Below the pieces are notes generated by a model, which worked only from the letters and a program-made list of their open reading frames with translations, was not told the DNA's origin and did not search any database. Below, piece by piece: positions 16,069-23,082 of a stretch of DNA of 64,000 nt. This stretch comes from Bog-532 sp036495425. GTDB taxonomy: Bacteria > Actinomycetota > Actinomycetes > Streptosporangiales > Streptosporangiaceae. The stretch's first letter is position 1; every line of letters begins with the position of its first letter. The stretch spans positions 1 through 64,000 of the forward strand of contig DASXMW010000031.1 in NCBI GenBank assembly GCA_036495425.1. The letters are read 5' to 3'. Both the position numbers and the translations under genes were made by a program.

Positions 16069-16649
16069 CAAGCGCTCTTGATGTGCGCACCGACGAATGC
16101 TTCCGGATACCCGCATCGCTCACATCCGCTCATGCATGACCGGACGTCCTGCCGTCAGAGCTCGAAGCGCACCGATCGCCGATTACGCGCTGCTGGGAGC
16201 GGCCTTGGGTCATCAGTGCGACGACTCGCAGATCAGCCTGTTCTGGCTCTCCTGGGAAGGCCGCACTGCCCTGCAGGTGCGGGTGATGGAGGGCGGAAGC
16301 CAAGTGTGATACCCGGGTGGCCGGTGACGTGTACGGTAAACGTCTTCGCGCTGGCGGTAAGTGGGAGACCGCGGGCAAACGCCCGGGTGCACGCGGGAAC
16401 ATCGAAGGCCGCCGGCGCGCTTACCTGACTAGTGGCCCGGCGCACGGCGAGAAGCAGTTCGGCCGAGATGCCGGCACCCGGGACATGCACGGCTGGCTTG
16501 GGGACAACGACTTCCCCGGCAGATTCCAGGTCTTGCGCATGTCCTGCCATGGGCCCAGGGGCGCGGGAGAACCAGTGCGCGCTCGCGCGGCAAGCTGTGC
16601 GACGCCGCAGCCATAGCAATGCAGCCATAGCAATGAGGAGAATCGCTAA
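16069..16649. other. 581-bp gene-poor stretch with possible GH15 relic
   Basis: No convincing gene. At 16163-16249 (+) one frame reads 'APIADYALLGAALG' followed by 'ISLFWLSWEG'. 'PIADYALLGD' opens GH15 glucoamylase/trehalase-type proteins and a 'IDWLCWP'-like block normally follows, so this may be a decayed GH15 N-terminus, but the match is short. The remainder is mixed-composition sequence up to the duplicated 14-mer before the IF-1 gene. Confidence 0.4.
16607..16634. repeat. 14-bp perfect tandem duplication before the IF-1 gene
   Basis: GCAGCCATAGCAAT occurs twice with no gap (16607-16620 and 16621-16634) and abuts the GAGGAG ribosome-binding site of the IF-1 paralogue. Each copy contains ATAGCAAT, so the duplication could alter promoter or leader spacing. 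Confidence 0.85.
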
Positions 16650-16868
16650 GTGCCGAGAGCTGACTTCATCGAGACCGAGGGCACCATTAGCCGGATGCGC
16701 GGGCACGGCTTCTACACCGTGGTACTCGCCAACGGGCACGAGGTCCTCGCGAGGATGTCGGGACGGATGACGAAGAACCGCATCCGCGTCATCCAAGACG
16801 ACCGCGTGCTGCTGGAGATCAGCCCGGCGGACTGGTCGCAGGGCCGCATCGTCTACCGCTATAAGTGA
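16650..16868 (+). CDS. infA: translation initiation factor IF-1 paralogue
   Basis: A 72-residue S1/OB-fold protein that aligns end to end with IF-1, which occupies the ribosomal A site during initiation. The core is kept ('EGTISRM', 'LANGHEVLARMSGRMTKN', 'QGRIVYRYK'), but the N-terminus is 'PRADFIETEG' rather than the usual basic MAKK-DVIEVEG, and several central residues differ. In actinomycetes the housekeeping infA sits in the rpmJ-rpsM cluster; this lone, divergent copy is probably a second, perhaps condition-specific, IF-1. The GTG start is supported by GAGGAG nine bases upstream. It is followed by a strong hairpin terminator. Confidence 0.93.
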   Translation: MPRADFIETEGTISRMRGHGFYTVVLANGHEVLARMSGRMTKNRIRVIQDDRVLLEISPADWSQGRIVYRYK

Positions 16869-16916
16869 TTCACGCCCTTAGCCGGGGAACAAGGCCCGCT
16901 AAGCTACCCGGCTTTC

Positions 16917-16941
16917 CCGCGGGCGGCAGCGCCGCCCGCGG
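16917..16941 (+). terminator. strong GC hairpin after the IF-1 gene
   Basis: CCGCGGGCGG (16917-16926) pairs perfectly with CCGCCCGCGG (16932-16941) around a five-base loop, 48 bp beyond the stop codon. No U-run follows, as is common for actinomycete terminators. The rest of the gap to 17079 contains no gene. Confidence 0.7.
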
Positions 16942-17079
16942 CGCGGGCCTGAGTGCCCTCTCCCATCTGCATTACGTTCGATTCGGTGCGGGACTGACCA
17001 GCCTCTCGAGGGCCAGGCCGCCCGACCACATCGGCGGCTCGGGCGCGCCCCGGAAGCACTCTCGTAGCCGCGATGAGGG

Positions 17080-17838
17080 TTAGGTGAACTCGTCTAGTTC
17101 GGCCAGCGCGGTGTCCAGATCGTTGGCTACACCCTGTGCGGCAAGCCGGGTGAACAGCGGGTCTCCGGTGGCGGCCAGGCTGCGGACACAGGCGGCGTGA
17201 GCGCAGATACGGGCCCGGATGATGTCGAGGAACTCACCGGTCGGGCCGGTCCAGCCGTACTCGGCCAGCAACAGCCGCAGCCGGGCCGGCCGGGATCCGA
17301 AATCGGTGAATCCCTCCCGCGCGACTACGTGCCGGGCGTGCAGCGGCACCCAGCTGAACGCGGCGAACGCCAGATCCCAGGCCGGGCTCACCGGGCCGGC
17401 CATGTCCCAGTCGATGAACCCGGCCAGGTGCCCGGCCCGCCACACGGCGTTGTAGGGAGCGGCGTCGTTGTGGCCGATGATCAGCCCAGGACGCCACTGG
17501 CCGCCCATCCGCCAGACCGCCCCATCCGGCGGGACGAAACCTGAGACGGCCTCGTGGTAGCAACGCAGCCAGCGGCCCACCTGAGCCAGCGTGCCCTCGG
17601 TGCGGGTCCAGGCGGGCCAGGGCAGCGCGCTGCCCACCGTCTCACCCTCCACGAACGTCAGGATCTCCCGGCCCTGGCCGTCGATGCCCAGCGGCCGGGG
17701 GCTGCCCGGGAAATCGTTACCGGCCAGATGCCGCAACAGGGCGTGCACGGCCTGTGTCCACGGTCCCGCGGGCCGCCGGACCGTCTCGCCCACACGGACG
17801 GCCCCACCAGCATTGCCGCCGTCCAGCCGCTCCTCCAT
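17080..17838 (-). CDS. aminoglycoside phosphotransferase-family kinase
   Basis: A 252-residue APH/choline-kinase-fold protein. The catalytic loop is 'IIGHNDAAPYNAVWR' (Asp base and Asn metal ligand, HxDxxxxN) and the DFG-equivalent is 'GFIDWDMAGP'. The N-lobe is short and begins late ('GGAVRVGETVRRP'), giving a protein some 40 residues shorter than most aminoglycoside kinases, so small-molecule kinase is safer than antibiotic resistance. The ATG at 17838 is preferred to the GTG one codon upstream. No coupled neighbours exist. Substrate is unknown; hydroxylated antibiotics, choline-like or sugar compounds are possible. Confidence 0.88.
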   Translation of the reverse strand: MEERLDGGNAGGAVRVGETVRRPAGPWTQAVHALLRHLAGNDFPGSPRPLGIDGQGREILTFVEGETVGSALPWPAWTRTEGTLAQVGRWLRCYHEAVSGFVPPDGAVWRMGGQWRPGLIIGHNDAAPYNAVWRAGHLAGFIDWDMAGPVSPAWDLAFAAFSWVPLHARHVVAREGFTDFGSRPARLRLLLAEYGWTGPTGEFLDIIRARICAHAACVRSLAATGDPLFTRLAAQGVANDLDTALAELDEFT

Positions 17839-17915
17839 CACGGCAGTCTTTCAATGCCGGCGAAGGAAGAACAGGCATGGCTTCATCCAAAGAGGCATTA
17901 CACCGTCCTCTTCTG

Positions 17916-17945
17916 CCGCGTACAGTTTCGTCTCTCCGTACGCGG
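17916..17945 (-). terminator. 8-bp hairpin downstream of the zinc-motif gene
   Basis: CCGCGTAC (17916-17923) and GTACGCGG (17938-17945) form a perfect inverted repeat with a 14-base loop, 30 bp past the stop of the minus-strand gene at 17975. Best read as its terminator. Confidence 0.55.
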
Positions 17946-17974
17946 CGTCGAGCTTCGCTAAGCGGCTCAGGCAG

Positions 17975-18301
17975 TCAGGCGCAGTTGTCGCAAACCCCGG
18001 TCAATGACATCGCCTGATTGCAGGTAGGACACAGGCCGCCGATCTTGCCGCCCTTTGCATCGTGGTGGCCACCGCCACGCGAGCCACCGCGAGTCTCGAT
18101 ACATGTCTTGCAGGCCCGCAGATTCTGCATCTGTTCGTCGGTGGCCAGCTGAGGGGTGCCCAGGACCGTGCCATCTCGGTATTCAAAGTGGCCGCAGTTC
18201 GGGTCATGGCGCAGCCTCGGCTGAGCTCCTGTGGGCACGCCGTTGACGTGCACCGGGTAGACCACATACCTAATGTCTGGATGTTCCACCACGTCCACCA
18301 T
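17975..18301 (-). CDS. small Cys-rich (zinc-binding) protein of unknown function
   Basis: A 108-residue protein that I do not recognise by family. The N-terminal part (about 1-60) is a compact beta-rich region ('YVVYPVHVNGVPTG', 'LRHDPNCGHFEYRDG'). The C-terminal 45 residues carry four Cys clusters: 'CGHF' with nearby His, 'ACKTC', 'LCPTCNQ' and 'VCDNC', suggesting one or two structural zinc sites. A Gly/His-rich connector ('GGSRGGGHH') lies between them. Base composition is less GC-rich than the neighbouring metabolic genes. No operon partner. Such ribbons often mediate nucleic-acid or protein contacts, but nothing more specific can be said. Confidence 0.75.
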   Translation of the reverse strand: MVDVVEHPDIRYVVYPVHVNGVPTGAQPRLRHDPNCGHFEYRDGTVLGTPQLATDEQMQNLRACKTCIETRGGSRGGGHHDAKGGKIGGLCPTCNQAMSLTGVCDNCA

Positions 18302-18496
18302 GAGAACACCCTACGAACCGTCGCGCAGGCAGGGGCGGGACCAGCAGTTTGCCCGCCAAACGTCCTCCTCTGCCGCGAAGTGGGCGCGGTCAGCGTTGTA
18401 CACCGTTCTCGGCGGCCGGCACTTGACCGAAGCTGCGTCCGCGAGCCCTGGAGACACTCGGCATTGCCGATGAGGGTGCTCCCGCCGCCAGCATGC

Positions 18497-19348
18497 TCAC
18501 CGGAAGGCGATGGCGTTGCGCTGGGCCCAGTCGGCGAATGAGCGGCCCGGGCGTCCGAGGATCTTTTCCACGCCGGGGCTGACCTGAGCCTCTTCCGGGG
18601 TCGGGTGACCGAGGATGGCGAGCGTCGCGTCCGCGACGGGCGCGGGCATGAACTGAAGCATCTGGTCTCGCGCGTCATGAGGGGAGATCTCCATGAAGGC
18701 GAGCTGCTGGCGGATCGCTGTCGCGATGCTCTGCGTCCGCTGACGGGGCGTGGTCGCTTCCGGGCCGGTCAGAACGTAGGTCTGCCCCAGGTGCCCGTGG
18801 CCGGTGAGCGCCGCCGCGGCCACCTCGGCCAGGTCGAGCGGGTCGATGGCAGGCAGGGCGACATCGCCGTACGGTGCGAACACCGTCTGCCGGGCGCGCA
18901 CCGCCGGTGCCCAGGCGAAGGCGTTGGCCGCCAGACCGCCCGCCCGCAGGATGGTCCACTCCAGCCCGGAGCGGGTGACGGCGGCCTCGATGGCCGCCAT
19001 CGACGCGTACGCGACGGCGCCAGGCCGGCTTCCGACCGCCTGGGAAGACAGCAGCACGACCCGCTGGACGCCCGCCGTCCTGGCCGTTTCCAGCAGGGCA
19101 GCCGCGTCCACGCCGGCTCCCGAGCCGGGGACGAGCAGGAAAAGCGCTTCGGCCCCCGCGATGCTGACCGCCAGGGACTGCGCGGCCTGGGAGGCCGTGA
19201 GGTCGGCAGCGACCGGGATGATCCCCGGGCCGTCGGGCAGGCCGGCCGAGGTTCCGCGGGCGACCGCGGTCACCACGTGACCCGCGCTGACGAGGGATGC
19301 GGTGAGCGGGCGGCCGACGTTCCCGGTCGCGCCGGTGACGACGATCAT
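18497..19348 (-). CDS. NmrA/SDR-type NAD(P)-binding protein
   Basis: A 283-residue atypical SDR. The N-terminal 'MIVVTGATGNVGRPL' is the TGxxGxxG dinucleotide loop of the NmrA/QOR2 branch; 'VVLLSSQAVG' follows, and no complete YxxxK pair is evident. These proteins are redox sensors or NAD(P)H-quinone/azo reductases. The ATG at 19348 is preferred because GAAGGAG precedes it; longer readings lack a ribosome-binding site. It is divergent from an HxlR-type regulator, a very common actinobacterial pairing in which HxlR represses the reductase until quinone or aldehyde stress. Confidence 0.9.
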   Translation of the reverse strand: MIVVTGATGNVGRPLTASLVSAGHVVTAVARGTSAGLPDGPGIIPVAADLTASQAAQSLAVSIAGAEALFLLVPGSGAGVDAAALLETARTAGVQRVVLLSSQAVGSRPGAVAYASMAAIEAAVTRSGLEWTILRAGGLAANAFAWAPAVRARQTVFAPYGDVALPAIDPLDLAEVAAAALTGHGHLGQTYVLTGPEATTPRQRTQSIATAIRQQLAFMEISPHDARDQMLQFMPAPVADATLAILGHPTPEEAQVSPGVEKILGRPGRSFADWAQRNAIAFR

Positions 19349-19479
19349 GAAGGCTCCTTCAGGTGGCCGTGACCCGCCAGCAGGGCGGGATCGCCGCCCA
19401 GCCGGCCGCGACGGGCTCACGTTAGGATGCTCGGCATAGCAGGTTCCCTCAGGAAAGTAACTATCCGAGGATCGGCATC

Positions 19480-19905
19480 ATGACATCGAAGAAAGCGGCA
19501 TCCAGGACAGCCGCACCCAGGACACCGGCACCCAGGACACTGGCGTCCAAGGCAGCGGCGGACGCCTGCCCGATCAGCCCCGTCGTCGACCTCGTCTTCA
19601 GCCGGTGGACCACACCGATCCTGTGGGTGCTCTACGAGTCCGGCCTGCAGCGCTTCGTCGAGCTGGAACGCCGGCTCGGGGCTGTCACCCCGAAGGTGCT
19701 CACGCAGCGGCTGCGCCAGCTCGAACGCGACGGGCTCGTCCGGCGGCACTACCACCCGGAGGTGCCGCCCCGGGTGGAATACGAGATCACCGACCTTGGC
19801 CGCAGTCTCTCGACAGTGTTCGCGGTACTGGGCGAGTGGTCAGCCGCGCACCTTGCCCAGGTGGAAAAGGCCAGAGCCGCCTATGCGGGCCCCCTGCCAC
19901 GCTAG
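19480..19905 (+). CDS. HxlR-family transcriptional regulator
   Basis: A 141-residue winged-helix protein of the HxlR/HypR/QorR family. A conserved Cys in 'ADACPISPVVDLVFSRW', the usual redox-sensing position, precedes the helix-turn-helix ('RRLGAVTPKVLTQRLRQLE') and the wing ('VEYEITDLGRSL'). Ahead of this core lies an unusual Lys/Arg/Ala/Pro tail of about 28 residues made of five-residue units and encoded by a 15-bp tandem repeat; it could add nonspecific DNA affinity. It is divergent from the NmrA-like gene and probably represses it and itself. Confidence 0.92.
   Translation: MTSKKAASRTAAPRTPAPRTLASKAAADACPISPVVDLVFSRWTTPILWVLYESGLQRFVELERRLGAVTPKVLTQRLRQLERDGLVRRHYHPEVPPRVEYEITDLGRSLSTVFAVLGEWSAAHLAQVEKARAAYAGPLPR
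19501..19560 (+). repeat. four 15-bp in-frame tandem repeats in the HxlR gene
   Basis: Four consecutive 15-mers of the type yCCAGGACAsyGGCr encode the units SRTAA, PRTPA, PRTLA and SKAAA. The third unit differs from the second by a few bases and the fourth is more diverged. Length variation here would change the basic tail without a frameshift. Confidence 0.85.
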
Positions 19906-19967
19906 GCGCACGATACTGTGCCGGCGGGCACGGCTGACCCTGGCGAGCGGCCGCTAGCGTGGCGGCC

Positions 19968-20027
19968 ATGAGTGCGGTGGCGGGCGGGCTGCTTGGCCCG
20001 ATGACCCGCTACCGCAAGGCGCCCTGA
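19968..20027 (+). CDS. possible 19-residue leaderless micro-ORF
   Basis: An ATG lies seven bases after TAGCGT and opens a 19-codon frame, 'MSAVAGGLLGPMTRYRKAP', ending TGA. It lies in the gap between the convergent HxlR and MocR genes. The promoter-like box suggests it might be expressed, or it may be the stub of a truncated gene. No other evidence. Confidence 0.25.
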   Translation: MSAVAGGLLGPMTRYRKAP

Positions 20028-20032
20028 ACGTG

Positions 20033-21427
20033 CTACAGCTGGCCTATCACGCGGGCCAGGACGCCGACGCCCTCGGCGATGGTCTGCTCGTTGACGGTCG
20101 CGTAACCGAAGATGAGGCCGCCGGGACCGGGGTGGCTGATCCGGTAGGGCGTTACGCCCTCGATGCCGACCCCGGCGCGGGCGGCCGCGTCGACCACTGT
20201 GGCCTCGTCCAGGTACGGCGGCAGCCAGGTGACCAGGTGCAGCCCGGCGGAGACGCCGGCCGGCTCGAGGCAGGGCAGCCGCCGGGCCAGTGCCGTCAGC
20301 AGGGCGTCGCGGCGCTGCCGGTAGACCGGGCGCATTCGGCGCAGATGCCGGTCGAACTCGCCGCGGGTGATGAGGTCGGCGAGGGCGAGTTGCTCGAGCG
20401 CGGGAGAGCCGCGGTCGGCGGCGATCTTGGCCGTCGCCATCGGCTCGGCCAGGTGTTCCGGCATGACGAACCATCCCAGGCGCAGCCCCGGCGCGAGGGT
20501 CTTGCTCGCCGACCCGGCGTAGACGACACGGTCCGGGGCCAGCCCCTGCAGCGCGCCGGCCGGCGTCCGATCGTAGCGGTACTCAGCGTCGTAGTCGTCC
20601 TCGATGACGACCGCGCCGCGTTCGGCGGCCCAGCGCAGCACGGCCGCCCGGTTCTCGGCGGACAGCACCGAGCCGGTGGGCCACTGGTGCGAGGGCGTCA
20701 GAACCACGGCATCGGCGCCGGTTTCAGCCAGGATGTCGGCCCGGATACCGTCACCGTCGACGGGCACCCCGATGACCTCGAGCCCGGCTGCCCGCGCAGC
20801 GGGCAGGGCGTCGTCACCCGAGGAAGGATCCTCCAGTGCGAGCCGCTTGGCGCCCGTGGCGGCCAGCACGCCCACGAGCAGCGCGATGCCCTGCGCGTAG
20901 CCAGTGCAGATCACGATCTGGCCGGGCCGGGCCCGGGTGCCGCGCACCCGGTTCAGGTAGTCGGCGATCGCGGTCCGGAGCTGCGGCACGCCCTTGCCCG
21001 CCAGGTAGCCGAACACGTCGTTCGGCGCGGACGCGAGCGCCCCACGTATCGCGCGCAGCCACGCGGTCCGCGGGAAGCTGGACACGTCGGCGCGGCCGTA
21101 GCTGAGATCGATCCGAGGTGGGGTGCTGCGGGCTAGCCGGAGCGCGGCTGTGGCCCGGGACGGGCCGGCCGCCACCTGGGTGTATCCGCCCGGGCGGCTG
21201 GCCAGGTAACCCTCGGCGGCCAGTTGCTGGTAAGCGTCGACCACCACGCCACGGGAGACGCCGAGGTCGGCGGCCAGCACCCGCGACGGCGGCAGCGGCG
21301 AGCCACGTGGCAGTCGCCCGGCACGGATTGAATCCCGGATTGAGGTCTCGATCTGCCGGTGCAGCGGCGTCCGGGCGTCGTGGTCGAGCACGACGAGGAC
21401 ACCGGAATTGGTCCGGACTTTGCTCAC
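20033..21427 (-). CDS. MocR-family regulator (GntR HTH + aminotransferase-like)
   Basis: A 464-residue second MocR protein in the window. The GntR helix-turn-helix comes first ('IRAGRLPRGSPLPPSRVLA', about residues 30-85), then a PLP aminotransferase-like domain with 'VIEDDYDAEYRYDRTP' and the PLP Lys in 'AGSASKTLAPGLRLGW'. It shares the domain order of the protein at 14632 but little close identity, so it is a paralogue rather than a duplicate. GTG at 21427 is taken as start; TTG one codon earlier is also possible. It is divergent from the RibD/DHFR-like gene, its likely target. Confidence 0.92.
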   Translation of the reverse strand: MSKVRTNSGVLVVLDHDARTPLHRQIETSIRDSIRAGRLPRGSPLPPSRVLAADLGVSRGVVVDAYQQLAAEGYLASRPGGYTQVAAGPSRATAALRLARSTPPRIDLSYGRADVSSFPRTAWLRAIRGALASAPNDVFGYLAGKGVPQLRTAIADYLNRVRGTRARPGQIVICTGYAQGIALLVGVLAATGAKRLALEDPSSGDDALPAARAAGLEVIGVPVDGDGIRADILAETGADAVVLTPSHQWPTGSVLSAENRAAVLRWAAERGAVVIEDDYDAEYRYDRTPAGALQGLAPDRVVYAGSASKTLAPGLRLGWFVMPEHLAEPMATAKIAADRGSPALEQLALADLITRGEFDRHLRRMRPVYRQRRDALLTALARRLPCLEPAGVSAGLHLVTWLPPYLDEATVVDAAARAGVGIEGVTPYRISHPGPGGLIFGYATVNEQTIAEGVGVLARVIGQL

Positions 21428-21455
21428 CAAACTGGATCTTAACGTCAGGACCGAT

Positions 21456-21466
21456 CCCTGTCAGGG
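21456..21466. promoter_or_regulatory. small inverted repeat between MocR and RibD-like genes
   Basis: CCCTG-T-CAGGG lies midway between the divergent starts at 21427 and 21520. It is a candidate operator for the MocR protein or for another regulator. Short, so chance is possible. Confidence 0.35.
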
Positions 21467-21519
21467 TCGTGCAGTAGCCACAGCAGGCAGCTACATGCCA
21501 TGACTGAAGGGACAGGCCG

Positions 21520-22083
21520 GTGGGCAGGATCGTGGTGACCGAGTACATTTCCGTCGACGGTGTCGTGGAGGCCCCGAGCGGAACCGAGCCGTTCGAGCGC
21601 GTCGGCTGGACGGACGACTTCTCACGCGGCCCCGAAGGCGACAAGTTCAAGGTCGAGGAGACCATGTCCTCCGACGCGCTGCTGCTCGGCCGCGGCACCT
21701 ACGACGGTTTCGCGCCGGTGTGGCCGCACGTCGAGGGCGAGTTCGCGGACAAGTTCAACTCGATGCCCAAGTACGTCATCTCGTCGACGCTCGAAAACCC
21801 GGAATGGAACAACACGCAGGTCCTCGGCGGTGACGTGGTCGAAGAGGTGAGTAAGCTCGCGCGGCAATACGAGCGGGACATCGTCGTCCACGGCAGCCCG
21901 CAGCTCGCGCAGACGCTGATCGAGCACGACCTCGTCGACGAACTCCGGCTCATGGTCTACCCCGTCATAGTCGGCGCGGGCAAGCACTTCTTCACCGAGA
22001 CAACCGCGAAGAAGAACCTGCGCCTCGTCGGGACCAGGACCTTCAACGATGGCATCCACGTACTCGTCTACCGGCCCGCCTGA
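21520..22083 (+). CDS. dihydrofolate reductase / RibD C-terminal-like protein
   Basis: A 187-residue protein of the RibD_C/DHFR-like fold common in actinobacteria. The N-terminal strand 'RIVVTEYISVDGVVEAPSG' and 'DALLLGRGTYDGF' are the typical blocks, and 'IVVHGSPQLAQTLIEHDLVDELRLMVYPV' is the NADPH-binding C-terminal part (read as two adjoining segments). It is probably an NADPH-dependent reductase of unknown substrate; true DHFR and RibD catalytic residues are not all present. GTG start with AAGGGA upstream. Divergent from the second MocR regulator. Confidence 0.9.
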   Translation: MGRIVVTEYISVDGVVEAPSGTEPFERVGWTDDFSRGPEGDKFKVEETMSSDALLLGRGTYDGFAPVWPHVEGEFADKFNSMPKYVISSTLENPEWNNTQVLGGDVVEEVSKLARQYERDIVVHGSPQLAQTLIEHDLVDELRLMVYPVIVGAGKHFFTETTAKKNLRLVGTRTFNDGIHVLVYRPA

Positions 22084-22128
22084 CCGGCGCGGGCCCGGCA
22101 GCGCAAGAGCTCGGCTCAGCCACTGCGG

Positions 22129-22572
22129 CTAGCCGTCTCTGAGCTCGGTCAGCAGGTGCTGCAGGGTGGTGCGCAGCGTCTCGAACTCAGCCGGGCCGAC
22201 CAGCTGAGCCCAGCGCTCCTCGACCCGCCCCGCGGCCGCGTGGGTGACCGGGGGGACCGACGCCCCGCGGCCGGTGAGGAACACCAGCCGCGAGCGGTGG
22301 TCGCGGGGGTTGGCGCGGCGTTCCACGTAGCCGGTGCGCTCGAGCTGGTCGACGGCCTGGGCCATCGACTGCTTGCGGACCCGGGCCAGCTCGGCCAGCC
22401 GCGAGACCGTGATGCCGTCCGGCGGCACGAACGGGAACACGTTGGCAGCGCCCGGGCGGATGTCGCCGAACCCCGCCTCGCCCAGCGCGGTATCGATGTC
22501 CTGGGCGTAGTGCTGGTAAGCCAGCCGGAGCAGCAGCCCGATCACCGGCTGCTCGGGAAAGCCCGTTTCCAT
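22129..22572 (-). CDS. MarR-family regulator A
   Basis: A 147-residue MarR winged helix. The recognition region is 'VSRLAELARVRKQSMAQAVD' and the wing is 'YVERRANPRDHRSRLVFLT', with the conserved D-x-R-S/R of MarR proteins. It is divergent from a second MarR-type gene across 72 bp that contain two near-identical palindromic sites; the first lies six bases before its own ATG. Autorepression and control of the partner are therefore likely. MarR proteins usually respond to phenolic or oxidative ligands. Confidence 0.93.
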   Translation of the reverse strand: METGFPEQPVIGLLLRLAYQHYAQDIDTALGEAGFGDIRPGAANVFPFVPPDGITVSRLAELARVRKQSMAQAVDQLERTGYVERRANPRDHRSRLVFLTGRGASVPPVTHAAAGRVEERWAQLVGPAEFETLRTTLQHLLTELRDG

Positions 22573-22620
22573 AAGTGGACAGCCACCTGTCTATTTGCTT
22601 AAAGTGGACAGGAACCTGTC
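22573..22620. promoter_or_regulatory. duplicated MarR operator
   Basis: Two copies of a 19-mer, AAGTGGACAGnnACCTGTC, lie at 22573-22591 and 22602-22620 (17 of 19 bases identical, 29-bp period). Each contains the inverted repeat GACAG-N4-CTGTC. They fill the gap between the divergent MarR genes, placing them to block both promoters. Confidence 0.8.
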
Positions 22621-22644
22621 GATCATAGGGAAACGGGGCCCACC

Positions 22645-23082
22645 ATGACCACTCCACCCGCCGTCTACGGCCAGTTCGGCCAGACCCTGGCCTTCACCGA
22701 GCGGACGATGACCGCGATCCTGCACGAGCACCTGGCCCAGCGCGGCGTCGAGCCCGCGACCTGGTACGCCCTGAAGCTCATCGCCACCCGGCCCGGGCTG
22801 TCCCGCCAGGACCTCCGCCGTGACCTGGAACAGTCCCAGAACGTGGCCACCGCCTCCGTACCGGGACTGCTCACCGGGCTCGAAGCCGACGGCCTGATCC
22901 GCGGTGGCACCACCGTCAGCCTGACCACCGACGGCGAAGCCCGCTACCAGAGCCTGCGCGAGTATGTGGGCCAGCCGACCGCCCGGCTGCTCGGTCAGTT
23001 CGAGCTCGCGGACATCGAGACCACCGTCCGGACCCTCCAGGCCATCACCGACCGGGCCGCCGCCAGCCAGCAGGCTGGCTAG
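22645..23082 (+). CDS. MarR-family regulator B
   Basis: A 145-residue winged-helix protein of the MarR superfamily. 'LSRQDLRRDLEQSQNVATAS' forms the helix-turn-helix and 'LIRGGTTVSLTTDGEARYQ' the wing. It is more distant from classical MarR than its divergent neighbour, lacking the D-x-R motif. GGGAAACGGGG precedes the start. Its 3' end meets the glutamyl-tRNA synthetase gene tail-to-tail, both stop codons being read from the single palindrome CTAG (23079-23082). The two regulators may act as a pair on the shared duplicated operator. Confidence 0.88.
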   Translation: MTTPPAVYGQFGQTLAFTERTMTAILHEHLAQRGVEPATWYALKLIATRPGLSRQDLRRDLEQSQNVATASVPGLLTGLEADGLIRGGTTVSLTTDGEARYQSLREYVGQPTARLLGQFELADIETTVRTLQAITDRAAASQQAG

